A stretch of 7,706 nucleotides of DNA from Synechococcaceae cyanobacterium RL_1_2 (GTDB lineage: Bacteria; Cyanobacteriota; Cyanobacteriia; Cyanobacteriales; JAAUPO01): the NCBI GenBank assembly GCA_012033095.1, contig JAAUPO010000091.1:1-7706 (forward strand). The letters run 5' to 3'. Position 1 is the stretch's first letter, and every line of letters begins with the position of its first letter. The position numbers were made by a program, and so were the translations under genes. This document shows positions 1 to 7,126 of the stretch, one piece after another. The notes beneath the pieces were generated by a model, which saw only the letters and a list, made by a program, of their open reading frames with translations, was not told where the DNA came from and made no database searches.

Positions 1-226
1 AATCACATCCAAAGACTCCGACGGGCGCACCATCGGGCCTCGCTATCAGTCCATAGGTTTATCAAGGCACAAAGCCTATGTTGTTAATATAGTCTTTTTG
101 AATAATTACGGGAAGCAAATAAAGCTAAAAGCATTCCACATCAAGATAAAACCATCCCAGACTAAACTAAATTGACTATATTTATGGTTTTTGGAGGGGA
201 TAGGAATGGATGGAGTTGTGGCGGTT
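1..226. other. Left-edge region: possible 3' tail of a plus-strand gene, then AT-rich spacer
   Basis: The first 50 or so bases are clearly more GC-rich than the following 170, as if a coding region ends here. Two plus-strand frames are open from the window edge. The frame starting at base 3 ends with TAG at 54-56 (last residues GLAISP) and is followed at once by a hairpin. The frame starting at base 2 runs to TGA at 173-175, but its last part is lysine- and isoleucine-rich like translated spacer. I prefer the first as the end of an upstream gene, but neither peptide is recognisable and the call is weak. The remainder up to the methylase stop is AT-rich, and I see nothing further in it. Confidence 0.2.
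52..99 (+). terminator. Weak candidate intrinsic terminator
   Basis: CATAGGTTT (52-60) can pair with AAGCCTATG (72-80) as nine base pairs with one G-U wobble around an 11-base loop. A run of five T follows only at 95-99, so the U-tract is too far from the stem for a textbook terminator. Its position just after the candidate TAG at 54-56 makes a 3'-end role plausible. Confidence 0.25.
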
Positions 227-1048
227 TTAGTTGTTAAGTATTTTTGTGAGATCAAAATTGGCCACTAGCAATTCCTTCCCGATGTCTGCTTGTTTTTGTT
301 TGTAATTATTCATGCCGTATTGTAACTGCCAGGGCATTAGGTAAAAGTCTTGATATAGATGGTGAATATACTCGCTATTGTCGTAGGTCATTAACCAGCG
401 GTGGGGGCAATTAACTAGGGTTTGATGTAAGCGATCGTGGTCAAAACCAGTGTGAAGATTACCTTTTTTACCATACAGTTTAGATTTGGTGACCGAGTAA
501 TAGGGGGGATCTAAAAAAATAAATACATCCTCACCCGGTTGGTTTAATAGCTCACTATAGTCCTGGTGGAAAATATCGATGGTTTGTAAGATCTGACTTG
601 CTTGGTCTAAGCGATCGATGGAAGAATCGGTAAAGCGACTTTGAAAGGAAGCTTCTGAGTAGCCCCCCGAATCAGCAACGCCAGAAAAAGTAATGCGGTT
701 TAACACAAAAAAATCCACAGCCCGTTGAAAATCCGATAGGGAATCTTCCCTCCTTGCCATTAATTGCTGATATAAAACCCTGCCATTTTTATAATCAGTC
801 TTAACCCTCCTCAGTTCTTCAATTAAGGCTTGAGGTTCTAGTTTTAATTGGCTCCATAAACAATACAGTTCATAGTACAGTTCGCTGGCTAAAAATTTAG
901 CTTTAGGGTAGGTTTGGACACAATAAAAACTAACGGAGCCCCCTCCAAAAAATGGCTCCCTAAATTCTTGAAAGGCAGGAATATAGTTTTTTAAAAATTT
1001 AATTGCCCTCGATTTTCCTCCGGGATAACGTAGCGGACTTTTAATCAT
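227..1048 (-). CDS. Dam-family N6-adenine DNA methyltransferase (D12 class)
   Basis: This 273-residue protein transfers a methyl group from S-adenosylmethionine to the N6 of adenine in DNA. The sequence shows the D12/Dam order: an N-terminal PLRYPGGKS segment (5-13), the AdoMet-binding motif EPFFGGGSV (31-39), and the catalytic DPPY (180-183) preceded by hydrophobic VFIFL. The central part (about 65-170) would be the target-recognition region. The length is normal for a full Dam-type enzyme, and the start is an ATG at 1048 with no clear Shine-Dalgarno. At the position where E. coli Dam has ADIN this protein has SELYYEL (55-61), so the usual acidic residue is Glu and the following Asn is Tyr. 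No restriction endonuclease is adjacent, so it looks like an orphan methylase. GATC is the usual target of this family and lies inside the abundant HIP1 sites, but the specificity here is inferred, not seen. The family call is firm; the target is unknown. Confidence 0.9.
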   Translation of the reverse strand: MIKSPLRYPGGKSRAIKFLKNYIPAFQEFREPFFGGGSVSFYCVQTYPKAKFLASELYYELYCLWSQLKLEPQALIEELRRVKTDYKNGRVLYQQLMARREDSLSDFQRAVDFFVLNRITFSGVADSGGYSEASFQSRFTDSSIDRLDQASQILQTIDIFHQDYSELLNQPGEDVFIFLDPPYYSVTKSKLYGKKGNLHTGFDHDRLHQTLVNCPHRWLMTYDNSEYIHHLYQDFYLMPWQLQYGMNNYKQKQADIGKELLVANFDLTKILNN

Positions 1049-1366
1049 TATTAATTAGGATTTAATTGAAATTAATTTACGGTGACGGAAAGACAGCCCA
1101 GTTGCTAATCATGGCAAATCAATTAAGTTAAGCTAAAAATAAAAGATCCCCCTAGCCCCCTTAGCCAGGGGAAAAAAGAGATTAGCAATAATTAAAGCTT
1201 GATCTGTAGTGATAATTTTACGATTTGGTATTAACTGATAATGAAGTTTCGAGCTTAAATCATCAAAATAAGTTCTGATGCGAAGGGGATGCTTGGGAAG
1301 GCTGAAAACTTATTTGTTTATTTATTTATTTGCACCCTAAACCCCGTTTTTTGATGAATGAATTAA
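1049..1366. other. Intergenic spacer between fbp and the methylase gene
   Basis: This 318-base AT-rich spacer has no convincing coding frame or RNA gene. It holds the dispersed-repeat-like hairpin listed separately near 1141-1177. It also has a short TTTA tandem stretch at about 1313-1330 that follows closely on the fbp stop in the direction of transcription. The methylase promoter should lie in its left part (about 1049-1130), but no strong -35/-10 pair is visible there. Confidence 0.5.
1141..1177 (-). repeat. GATCCCCCTAGCCCCCTTA-type dispersed repeat / possible fbp terminator
   Basis: The plus strand reads GATCCCCCTAGCCCCCTTA, then a G-run and A6. CCCCT (1157-1161) pairs perfectly with AGGGG (1167-1171) around a five-base loop, and a second C-run at 1148-1152 can compete for the same G-run. 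The GATCCCCCTA...CCCCCTT...GGGG pattern resembles short dispersed palindromes I know from several cyanobacterial genomes. Read on the minus strand, the hairpin is followed by GATCTTTTATTTTT, so it could also end fbp transcripts, about 190 bases after the fbp stop. Repeat membership is from memory, not a search. Confidence 0.45.
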
Positions 1367-2407
1367 CTAACTATCTCGACGGCGATCGTAGTCCTGGATG
1401 AACGATTCCACCAGAGCCACATCCTCTTTACTACCAATGTAAAGGGGGGTGCGTTGGTGGAGTTCCGTGGGAATATAATCTAACAGGGGTTCTGAACCAG
1501 TGCTAGCCTTGCCTCCGGCCTGTTCCACTAACCAAGCGAGGGGAGCACTCTCATAGAGTAACCGGAGTTTTCCTTGGGGTTGTTTGGTCGTCCCTGGATA
1601 GAGAAAAACGCCTCCTTGGGTCAAAATGCGGTGAATATCCCCCACTAACGCCCCACTATACCGGGCGGTATAACCATCATGGCGATGGACGTAGCGAATG
1701 TATTCCCGGATCGATTCATCCCATTGCCAATAGTTCCCTTCATTGACGCTATAAATGGGGCCATGGTCGGGAATGTTAATATTTTCCTGGGCTAGGATAA
1801 ATTCCCCCAAGCTAGGATCAAGGATAAAACTATGGACTCCTTTCCCGATCGAGTACACCAACATGGTAGAAGGGCCATAGAGAATATACCCAGCGGCTAA
1901 TTGTTTATGGCCATCCTGCAATAGATCTAGGGCTTTACCATCAAGGTCATCCCCTTCCTGTTGACGAATGGAAAAAATGGAGCCCACATTCAAATTAATA
2001 TCCACATTAGAAGAGCCATCAATGGGATCGTACAGGAGGGTATAACGACCGATCGGGCAATTTTCGGGAATGTAATAGGGCTGCTCCATTTCCTCTGAAG
2101 CCAAACGACACACTAAGCCACTTTGCTTGAAAACAGAGATGAATACGTCATTGGCATAGAGATCCATTTTTTTGACTGATTCCCCCTGCACGTTAGTTTC
2201 CCCAGTAAAACCGAGGACATTATCCATTAACCCCGCCTGGCTCAGACGACGGGCAATTAATTTTCCCGCTAGGGCAATACGGTTCATAATCGCGCTCAAG
2301 TCTTGGGCATCTAGATCAAAACTTTGTAGTTGTTGGAGGATGTGGCGAGATAGGGTGGTGCAATCGCGATCGAGGTTCGTACCAAGGATGGAATCAGGGG
2401 AAGTCAT
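1367..2407 (-). CDS. fbp: Fructose-1,6-bisphosphatase, class I
   Basis: The enzyme hydrolyses fructose 1,6-bisphosphate to fructose 6-phosphate in the cytoplasm, for gluconeogenesis. In cyanobacteria the Calvin-cycle activity is mostly carried by the separate class II F/SBPase. The 346-residue sequence has the class I metal-binding and catalytic landmarks: SEEME (104-108), [10 protein letters not shown] (127-136), the sugar-phosphate region YSVNEGN (219-225) and [10 protein letters not shown] (250-259), and [15 protein letters not shown] (279-293). A Glu-rich, redox-loop cysteine insertion of the plastid type is absent. I chose the ATG at 2407 because the upstream in-frame TTG at 2413 adds only two residues and the N-terminus then begins MTSPDS. 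No good Shine-Dalgarno precedes either. The stop is TAG at 1367-1369. The gene stands alone, with 153 bases to its upstream neighbour. Identification is very secure. Confidence 0.96.
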   Translation of the reverse strand: MTSPDSILGTNLDRDCTTLSRHILQQLQSFDLDAQDLSAIMNRIALAGKLIARRLSQAGLMDNVLGFTGETNVQGESVKKMDLYANDVFISVFKQSGLVCRLASEEMEQPYYIPENCPIGRYTLLYDPIDGSSNVDINLNVGSIFSIRQQEGDDLDGKALDLLQDGHKQLAAGYILYGPSTMLVYSIGKGVHSFILDPSLGEFILAQENINIPDHGPIYSVNEGNYWQWDESIREYIRYVHRHDGYTARYSGALVGDIHRILTQGGVFLYPGTTKQPQGKLRLLYESAPLAWLVEQAGGKASTGSEPLLDYIPTELHQRTPLYIGSKEDVALVESFIQDYDRRRDS

Positions 2408-2560
2408 ACTCAAAGAAAAACTAAAGTCTGAAGTTTAACGGTGGGTGAATAACTTCCTATGGTAAAGACGATCGCGGTCTAAGTTGCCCCATTGTTAAGA
2501 TGATGCCGAAGAAAGATAAAAATCGTGACGTTACTTTCTAAATCCCCATCTTTGATGATC

Positions 2561-3007
2561 CTATGGAGATAGTTCTACATTATCCGCATTATCCGCAGTT
2601 TCGATCCCTGGGGTGGCGTTGGTAATGGCCGTGGTTTCATCCATCACCACTACGGAGTTAGTTTCTTCCTGGGGGGCCATAACGGCTGTAGGTGATTGAG
2701 TTTCTCCCGTCTTTTTTTGCTGCAACATCTGCAAAATTAATAATTGCTGCTGAGCCCGAAAGTCCAAGGAGGCATTTCTAATATTAGTTTGGGCATCGGC
2801 GGTAAATTCCCCCATGCTACGCACATCCCCCCGTTGGGCTTGGTGAATTAAATCAAAGGGATTAAGACCATCGGGGCCGCTAAAGGTATCACTCTCACTA
2901 GATTGATAGCCCCCACCATTGCTGGTATTGGCATAGGCAGGATTGATTAACCCTAATGTAGAGATGGTGAGGGTTAAAGCGGCAAGTTTAAAGACATGAG
3001 GACGCAT
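2561..3007 (-). CDS. Small secreted protein of unknown function
   Basis: I do not recognise this 148-residue protein. It begins with a clear Sec signal peptide: MRPHVFK, a hydrophobic core at about 8-21, and a likely cleavage after AYA at residue 26, so the mature protein of about 122 residues should be exported. The mature start NTSNGGGYQSSESDTF is Gly/Ser-rich. The middle (about 47-100) looks helical and ends in a Gln/Leu-rich stretch around RAQQQLLILQMLQQKK (84-99). The last 45 residues are low-complexity, acidic and Thr/Ala-rich. There are no cysteines or metal motifs. An in-frame GTG at 3016 would add MIA, but the ATG at 3007 gives the better signal-peptide n-region. A TATAAT at 3042-3047 suggests its own promoter. 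The coding call is good; the function is open. Confidence 0.75.
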   Translation of the reverse strand: MRPHVFKLAALTLTISTLGLINPAYANTSNGGGYQSSESDTFSGPDGLNPFDLIHQAQRGDVRSMGEFTADAQTNIRNASLDFRAQQQLLILQMLQQKKTGETQSPTAVMAPQEETNSVVVMDETTAITNATPGIETADNADNVELSP

Positions 3008-3041
3008 GGCAATCACTGGGGTTAGGGTTTATGGTCAAAAA

Positions 3042-3047
3042 ATTATA
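3042..3047 (-). promoter_or_regulatory. Candidate -10 element for the small secreted protein gene
   Basis: An exact TATAAT lies on the minus strand 35 bases upstream of the ATG at 3007, which would give a short leader of roughly 25-30 bases. No good -35 hexamer is visible at 16-18 bases upstream, so the site rests on the -10 alone. Confidence 0.35.
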
Positions 3048-3116
3048 GGTAAGTTACAAGCTCGATCACTAATCACTAAATAAATACCGATGTTTACTGA
3101 AGACTTAACGGAATTT

Positions 3117-3989
3117 TTAGCTAAAACGACGGCGTAATAGAGGCTGAATGGAGATTAAAATCAAGCCATCAAACAGGCCTAGTAGTAATAGTATGGTAGC
3201 AAAATTGAAATCTAGCCAGGGGGTGTGCATCATTATGGACTGTAACCCCCAATCGCTGTGGAGATAGAGGTAACGGATCGGCTCGATCGCGTAGGTGAGG
3301 GGATTGAGGCTAGAAATCACCTGTAACCACCCCGCCATAAACTCCAGGGGTGCAAGGGCCGTACTGGCAAAGAGGAGGGGTAGGTTGGTAACAAAGATAA
3401 CGGCAATTAACTCAATATGGCCCGGTAATGCAAAGGCTAAAGCTAGGCTTAATGCGGTGACTCCCAACACGATCATTAGCACAATGCCCACGATCGCGAG
3501 TAAACCGAGGGCATTGGGTAAACTCGCTCCGAGGATGGCACTTAAACCAATAATCACAGCGGTTTGGATCATGCTCAAGGCCACAATATAGACAGTGGAG
3601 GCGGCCACAATGGAATAGCGGGTGGCTAGGGGGGCACACAGTAAGCGATTTAAAAAGCCAAATTCGCGATCGAACATCACCGGTAAACCCGCGTTTAAAG
3701 CCCCAGAAAATGCGGTAAACACAATGACACCGGGGGCTAAAAATTGACTATAGCTAATGTCATTACCCAGGAATCCCTGGGGCGCATTTAAGAATAACGC
3801 TCCAAATAAAATTAACCACATGACCGGTTGAATCACCCCGGCCACTAAAGTTGAGGGGCGGCGTTGTAATTGAATAAAGAGACGACGGGTGAGGGCGGTG
3901 GTTTCTTGCAGAAAATCCTGCCAGGGCCGTTCAGGGTATTCAATGACTTCGTTTTGGATCAATGGGGGGTCAAAGGTTTGGCTGGTCAT
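3117..3989 (-). CDS. ycf38: Ycf38-type ABC-2 transporter permease
   Basis: This 290-residue integral membrane protein is the permease half of an ABC-2 type exporter. It should work with the ATPase encoded just upstream (4126-5145). After a soluble N-terminus, LTRRLFIQLQRRPSTLVAG leads into the first membrane segment (about 47-66). Further segments lie at about 82-102, 127-150, 160-187, 191-213 and 262-282, giving the six-helix ABC-2 layout. The family signature region is at 217-241 (FMAGWLQVISSLNPLTYAIE and onward), and the conserved MFDREFGFLNRLL loop is at 105-117. It closely resembles Ycf38 of cyanobacteria and red-algal plastids as I remember it. The exported substrate is not known; DrrB-like relatives move hydrophobic compounds. 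The ATG at 3989 is unambiguous, the frame is intact, and the gene ends in TAA at 3117. It lies 136 bases downstream of the ATPase, so co-transcription is likely but not proven. Confidence 0.9.
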   Translation of the reverse strand: MTSQTFDPPLIQNEVIEYPERPWQDFLQETTALTRRLFIQLQRRPSTLVAGVIQPVMWLILFGALFLNAPQGFLGNDISYSQFLAPGVIVFTAFSGALNAGLPVMFDREFGFLNRLLCAPLATRYSIVAASTVYIVALSMIQTAVIIGLSAILGASLPNALGLLAIVGIVLMIVLGVTALSLALAFALPGHIELIAVIFVTNLPLLFASTALAPLEFMAGWLQVISSLNPLTYAIEPIRYLYLHSDWGLQSIMMHTPWLDFNFATILLLLGLFDGLILISIQPLLRRRFS

Positions 3990-4125
3990 GGTGATTAATC
4001 TTCACTCTACTGTTATAAATGTTTGGGTATGCGGAGTACTAGGGCACAAGTTAGACGGAGGAAAATAAAAATCTCAAAGGGAAGCCGTTAAGGCCAGGGT
4101 TAAACCAAGGATAGCAAGGGGAAGC

Positions 4126-5145
4126 CTATTGTTTCATCTGTTGCTTTTTCTCTTTTTTGAGATCCCGGCTGCCCATGGCGGCAATTTCTGCCTCAATAAT
4201 GGTTTTGCCGGTGGCCTGTAGGTACACATCATCTAAACTGGGCCGGGATTGGGCAAGGCTAAAATGGGTAAATGGGCGGCATTAATGGTGGTTTCGATCG
4301 CGCTTAGGGCTTGGGCTTCTTCCCTGATCACTAAATTTAAGGAATTACCTTGGTTGGAGTTAATAATGACCGTTTCCACGATCGGTAAGGCCTGTAATAG
4401 CTCCTGGGCTTGGTGGGCTTCCTGGATGGGGGTAAATTCCCTCAGGCGTAATGTGACGCGATCGCCCCCGACTTTTTGCTTGAGGGCGGCGGGGGTTCCT
4501 TCAGCGATAATTTTGCCGCTATCAATAATGGCTAAGCGATCGGCTAAAATATCAATTTCTTCCAGGTAATGGCTAGTGATCAACACCGTTGTGCCACTGG
4601 CTTTGATTTGCCGTAAAAATTCCCATACCGCCCGACGACTTTCAATATCTAAGCCCACCGTGGGCTCATCTAGGACTAACACTTGGGGTTGGTGGAGCAG
4701 ACCGGCCGCGAGGTCAAGACGTTTACGAATCCCGCCGGAATAGGTGCCCGTTTTTTGATGTTGATACTCCTCTAAACCCAGGACGGTGGTTAATTGGGCA
4801 ATTCTTGTTTGGGCAAAGTCCTTGGGTAATGGTATAAATCCGCCTGTAATTCTAATAATTCCTTACCGGTCAAAATTTTATCGATCGCGACTTCCTGGGC
4901 CACATAACCTAATTTCCGTCGGGCTTGCTTTGGTTGCTCGATCGCAGAAATTCCCCCCACCGTGATGGTGCCGCGATCGGGTTTGGTGAGGGTGGTTAGA
5001 CAACGAATAGTGGTAGTTTTGCCCGCACCATTGGGGCCTAATAACCCAAAAATTTCCCCCTGACTAATGCAAAAGGAAACATCCTCAATGGCAACGGCAG
5101 GGCCATAACTTTTTTGAGATGGGCTATTTCAACAGCTACAGTCAT
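4126..5145 (-). pseudogene. ABC transporter ATPase (DrrA type, partner of Ycf38), frame broken three times as sequenced
   Basis: Joining three frames gives a full ATPase of about 340 residues starting at ATG 5145 and ending at TAG 4126-4128. Reconstructed motifs, in order: Walker A GPNGAGKTT (37-45), Q-loop Gln at 84, signature YSGGI (136-140, instead of LSGG), Walker B with VLVLDEP (156-162), and H-loop His at 193. A C-terminal extension ends SLDDVYLQATGKT and then a Lys/Glu-rich tail. The gene would power the Ycf38 permease encoded directly downstream. Each break looks like loss of one base: a T-run of six at 5110-5115 (seven expected; an A-run in the gene), TAAT at 4827-4830 (one A short), and around 4250-4258 (one C short). 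The last leads to a premature TAG at 4233-4235. Only the stretch 4236-4826, with the signature, Walker B and H-loop, reads unbroken. All motif residues survive, so sequence error is as likely as true inactivation. The family assignment is sure; the functional status is not. Confidence 0.85.
4458..4465. repeat. HIP1 octamer GCGATCGC
   Basis: This is an exact copy of the highly iterated cyanobacterial palindrome, inside the ABC ATPase reading frame. It contains a GATC site. Confidence 0.85.
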
Positions 5146-5183
5146 AGGGAGCGTATAAATTTAGGGCAATAGTAATACCAATG

Positions 5184-5211
5184 CTAGATCATTGGGGGGT
5201 TAGGGATCTAG
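5184..5211. promoter_or_regulatory. Inverted repeat upstream of the ABC ATPase gene
   Basis: CTAGATC (5184-5190) and GATCTAG (5205-5211) form a perfect seven-base inverted repeat separated by 14 bases. It begins 39 bases upstream of the ATPase start codon. Each arm contains GATC. It could be an operator or a leader hairpin. There is no T-run, so it is not a terminator. The regulatory role is inference from position. Confidence 0.3.
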
Positions 5212-5283
5212 TTAAGTGAAAAAATCAAGGGTAAATAACCTGATGGCCAGGTGTCCCCTTTGAGCTGATCCCTTTTCTGTTGA

Positions 5284-5308
5284 TAAAAAAGCCCCTGATG
5301 TAGGAGCT
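5284..5308 (-). terminator. Intrinsic terminator downstream of the PRC-barrel gene
   Basis: On the minus strand AGCTCCT, a five-base loop ACATC, and AGGGGCT form a seven-pair stem with one G-U wobble. TTTTTT follows immediately (plus-strand A-run at 5285-5290). It lies about 75 bases after the PRC-barrel stop and separates that gene from the ABC transporter pair. Confidence 0.7.
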
Positions 5309-5381
5309 AGGAATTAGGCGATCGGGTTCAATTAAGTTCCATTAAAAGTTTAGATCCCCGATTAGATCCCCTTGAGTAGGG

Positions 5382-6341
5382 TTAATAGTTAGTTTCCTCT
5401 TCGTATTCCAGGGCAATTTGTTTTTCCGGAATATTTAAAGGGGGAGCTTCGTAGGGTTGGGCTTCGGTGTCATCGTCCCAGACATCTTGCTCCACATTGT
5501 CATCCTTGGCTAACGGGGGAGGAGGGGTTTCCTCATAGGTAGCAATCATGGGCTTAGGAGGAGTATCATCCCAGTTGCTTTCCTCCTCATAATCATTGTA
5601 AAGGGGAACTTCAGCCCGTCGGGGTTCTGGCCTGCGCTCTTCCCGCCAATCATCATCCTCATCCCAAGCTTCTTCCCGGATGGGGGTACGTTGGGGCTGT
5701 TGTTGCACGGGGGGAGAGATGGGAATACCTGTGCCTAGCTGGTTTTCAGGGCGAGCGGTGGGGGGATAATAAATTTCTTCATCGTCCCGTTCCCAAGGGG
5801 GGCGACCAATGCCTAAGCGTTCCAGTAACCCCACCGTAACCTGGGAAATACGATCCTCAGCCCCTTCAAACACGATGATACGGTTGGGGCCACTGCTAAC
5901 GATTTCTTCTACGGAAATTTCGTAGGTGCTGATCATTTGATCAGGAATTTGGGGAATGCCCAAGGAGGCAATGATTAAAGAAGAAACTTTTCCTGTGTCG
6001 ATATTAAATTGAAAGTCCCGCACCCGGCCGAGGGGCTCTCCAGTTTCAGTAATGACTTCACAATTAATTAAGGTGCTGTAAATATCCGTATTAACATCTT
6101 CGATCGCGTCTTCATCTTCCACTAACACCACATCGCCGGTTTTTTTGATGGCATCAAGATACATATGTTTAGGGATGCCTGAAATAGAGAGCATATTGTC
6201 CCGCAGGCTTAGAGCAACAACTTCCCGCTGATCGATATCAACCAGAACTTCTTTGACAACTCCCAACTTTTTCCCAGAACTTTGGGTAATAATTTGGGTG
6301 TTGATAAATTCGTTGCGTAAACGAGTATTTTCGATGGTCAT
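5382..6341 (-). CDS. Two-domain PRC-barrel protein with disordered acidic C-terminal tail
   Basis: This 319-residue protein has two tandem PRC-barrel-like domains. The first (about 8-77) has LRNEFINTQIITQSSGKKLG and VVKEVLVDID. The second (about 88-160) has STLINCEVITETGEPLG and RVRDFQFNID. PRC barrels occur in the H subunit of purple bacterial reaction centres and in RimM. In cyanobacteria such proteins are often presumed to act near thylakoid complexes, but no specific role can be read here. After residue 180 the chain becomes Pro-, Glu- and Asp-rich with repeated W-D/E-D clusters (WERDDEE, WDEDDDW, NWDD, VWDDD), which points to a disordered interaction tail. I chose the ATG at 6341. An in-frame TTG at 6425 would add 28 residues that do not look like part of the barrel. 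It lies 107 bases downstream of the CcmS-like gene and may share its transcript, which would end at the terminator near 5284-5308. Confidence 0.85.
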   Translation of the reverse strand: MTIENTRLRNEFINTQIITQSSGKKLGVVKEVLVDIDQREVVALSLRDNMLSISGIPKHMYLDAIKKTGDVVLVEDEDAIEDVNTDIYSTLINCEVITETGEPLGRVRDFQFNIDTGKVSSLIIASLGIPQIPDQMISTYEISVEEIVSSGPNRIIVFEGAEDRISQVTVGLLERLGIGRPPWERDDEEIYYPPTARPENQLGTGIPISPPVQQQPQRTPIREEAWDEDDDWREERRPEPRRAEVPLYNDYEEESNWDDTPPKPMIATYEETPPPPLAKDDNVEQDVWDDDTEAQPYEAPPLNIPEKQIALEYEEETNY

Positions 6342-6448
6342 AGTTAGTTGCTTTAAATCTGCTTTCGATGAGGAAAGGGGCGAAACTAAAGATAGTTTGT
6401 TAATAAAATGTAATGTTAATTCCAATGTTAGCAGATTTTATCATGGCT

Positions 6449-6895
6449 TTAATTAACTACGGGTTTTGGCTTAATGGGAATAGTTGCCATCATTTCAGCC
6501 TCTAAGCGATCGTACAGTTCCACCAGGGATTCCCCTAGGTTTTCAAAATAGGTGGCGGGGGGTTGCTCCACTTCAAAATGGATCAAGTTAACCTGGCTAT
6601 GGCCAATGCTCAACATCACCACTTCTGTTTCGGGGTTGTGGTTGTCAATGATGCCTAAAATTTCCTGTAAAAAACCGTTAACGTTGCGGTTAAGTTGCTC
6701 GATCGTGGCACGGGGACAATCCACAAAATGGGGCTCAGGATAGAGATCAATGCCCATCAAAGAACCCTCTTCCCCTTCATTTTGCTGGGCCATGCCCCAA
6801 GTAAGGGCGGCTAGCTCATGGGGATATTTTTTGACAAATTGATTTAATTGATATTGCCAGGGTTCAACGGGGACGGGGGGTTGGGAACCAAACAT
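6449..6895 (-). CDS. CcmS-like cyanobacterial protein (possible beta-carboxysome assembly factor)
   Basis: This 148-residue soluble protein has no signal peptide or membrane segment. Distinctive features are WQYQLNQFVKKYPHELAALTWG (13-34), MGIDLYPEPHFVDCP (47-61), the helical LNRNVNGFLQEILGIID (68-84), and EVVMLSIGHSQVNLIHFEVE (91-110), followed by an amphipathic C-terminal helix. From memory this pattern matches the cyanobacterial family that includes CcmS, reported to assist beta-carboxysome shell assembly through CcmK1. No ccm or rbc genes are visible nearby, so the context neither supports nor opposes that role. The start ATG at 6895 is clear and the stop is TAA at 6449-6451. The PRC-barrel gene follows in the same direction. 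That it is a conserved cyanobacterial gene is quite sure; the CcmS name is tentative. Confidence 0.75.
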   Translation of the reverse strand: MFGSQPPVPVEPWQYQLNQFVKKYPHELAALTWGMAQQNEGEEGSLMGIDLYPEPHFVDCPRATIEQLNRNVNGFLQEILGIIDNHNPETEVVMLSIGHSQVNLIHFEVEQPPATYFENLGESLVELYDRLEAEMMATIPIKPKPVVN

Positions 6896-7057
6896 ACTTT
6901 AGGTTAAGGGAAAATATAAAATATCAAACGGAAATAAGAGAGTTTCACTTTTGTCATGCTCGACGAATAAGTTAGTCATCACAAAGGCTTATTTTATAAG
7001 GATTTTGCGATAACCAAAAAAGGCAATAGCATTATATTTTTGGAACTCTCGGAAATA

Positions 7058-7063
7058 ATTATA
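7058..7063 (-). promoter_or_regulatory. Candidate -10 element upstream of the CcmS-like gene
   Basis: An exact minus-strand TATAAT abuts a HIP1 octamer (7064-7071), which would fall within the -35/-10 spacer. TTAGAT lies 16 bases upstream as a poor -35. The leader to the ATG at 6895 would be about 155 bases. A closer alternative TATAAA sits in the palindromic stretch around 6989-7003. Confidence 0.3.
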
Positions 7064-7071
7064 GCGATCGC
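7064..7071. repeat. HIP1 octamer GCGATCGC
   Basis: This exact copy lies in the spacer between thiG and the CcmS-like gene, directly next to a TATAAT. It is the only exact HIP1 outside a reading frame in this window. Confidence 0.85.
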
Positions 7072-7126
7072 CGATCTCAATCTAACCCGTAAGGGTCGAT
7101 GAAAATCAATCTTGTCAAGCTGAAGC

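Noticed and set aside
227..1048. Restriction-modification or defence island around the methylase
   Set aside because: No endonuclease, helicase, toxin or other defence gene is visible; the neighbours are housekeeping genes and the methylase carries the same HIP1-like sites as the rest.
1313..1330. TTTA tandem repeat downstream of fbp
   Set aside because: It has only about four units in AT-rich spacer, with no supporting structure.
2172..2438. Plus-strand open frame opposite the 5' part of fbp
   Set aside because: It lies antisense to a highly conserved gene, and its peptide is rich in Arg/Ser with no recognisable domain.
3295..3639. Plus- and minus-frame open stretches overlapping ycf38
   Set aside because: They are shadows of the permease frame; the composition reflects translated membrane helices in the wrong frame.
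4249..4569. Plus-strand open frame opposite the ABC ATPase
   Set aside because: It is antisense to the reconstructed ATPase and has no family features.
5104..5120. Programmed -1 frameshift or transcriptional slippage at the A6 run of the ATPase gene
   Set aside because: A -1 slip on AAAAAA would restore the frame here, but two further -1 shifts would be needed at sites without slippery runs, so one recoding event cannot rescue the gene.
6342..6425. N-terminal extension of the PRC-barrel protein from a TTG codon
   Set aside because: The extra 28 residues are hydrophobic and do not resemble the barrel, while the ATG at 6341 places the conserved LRNEF segment at a normal distance from the start.
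6253..6743. Two plus-strand open frames opposite the PRC-barrel start and the CcmS-like gene
   Set aside because: Both are short, antisense to conserved genes, and show no domain.
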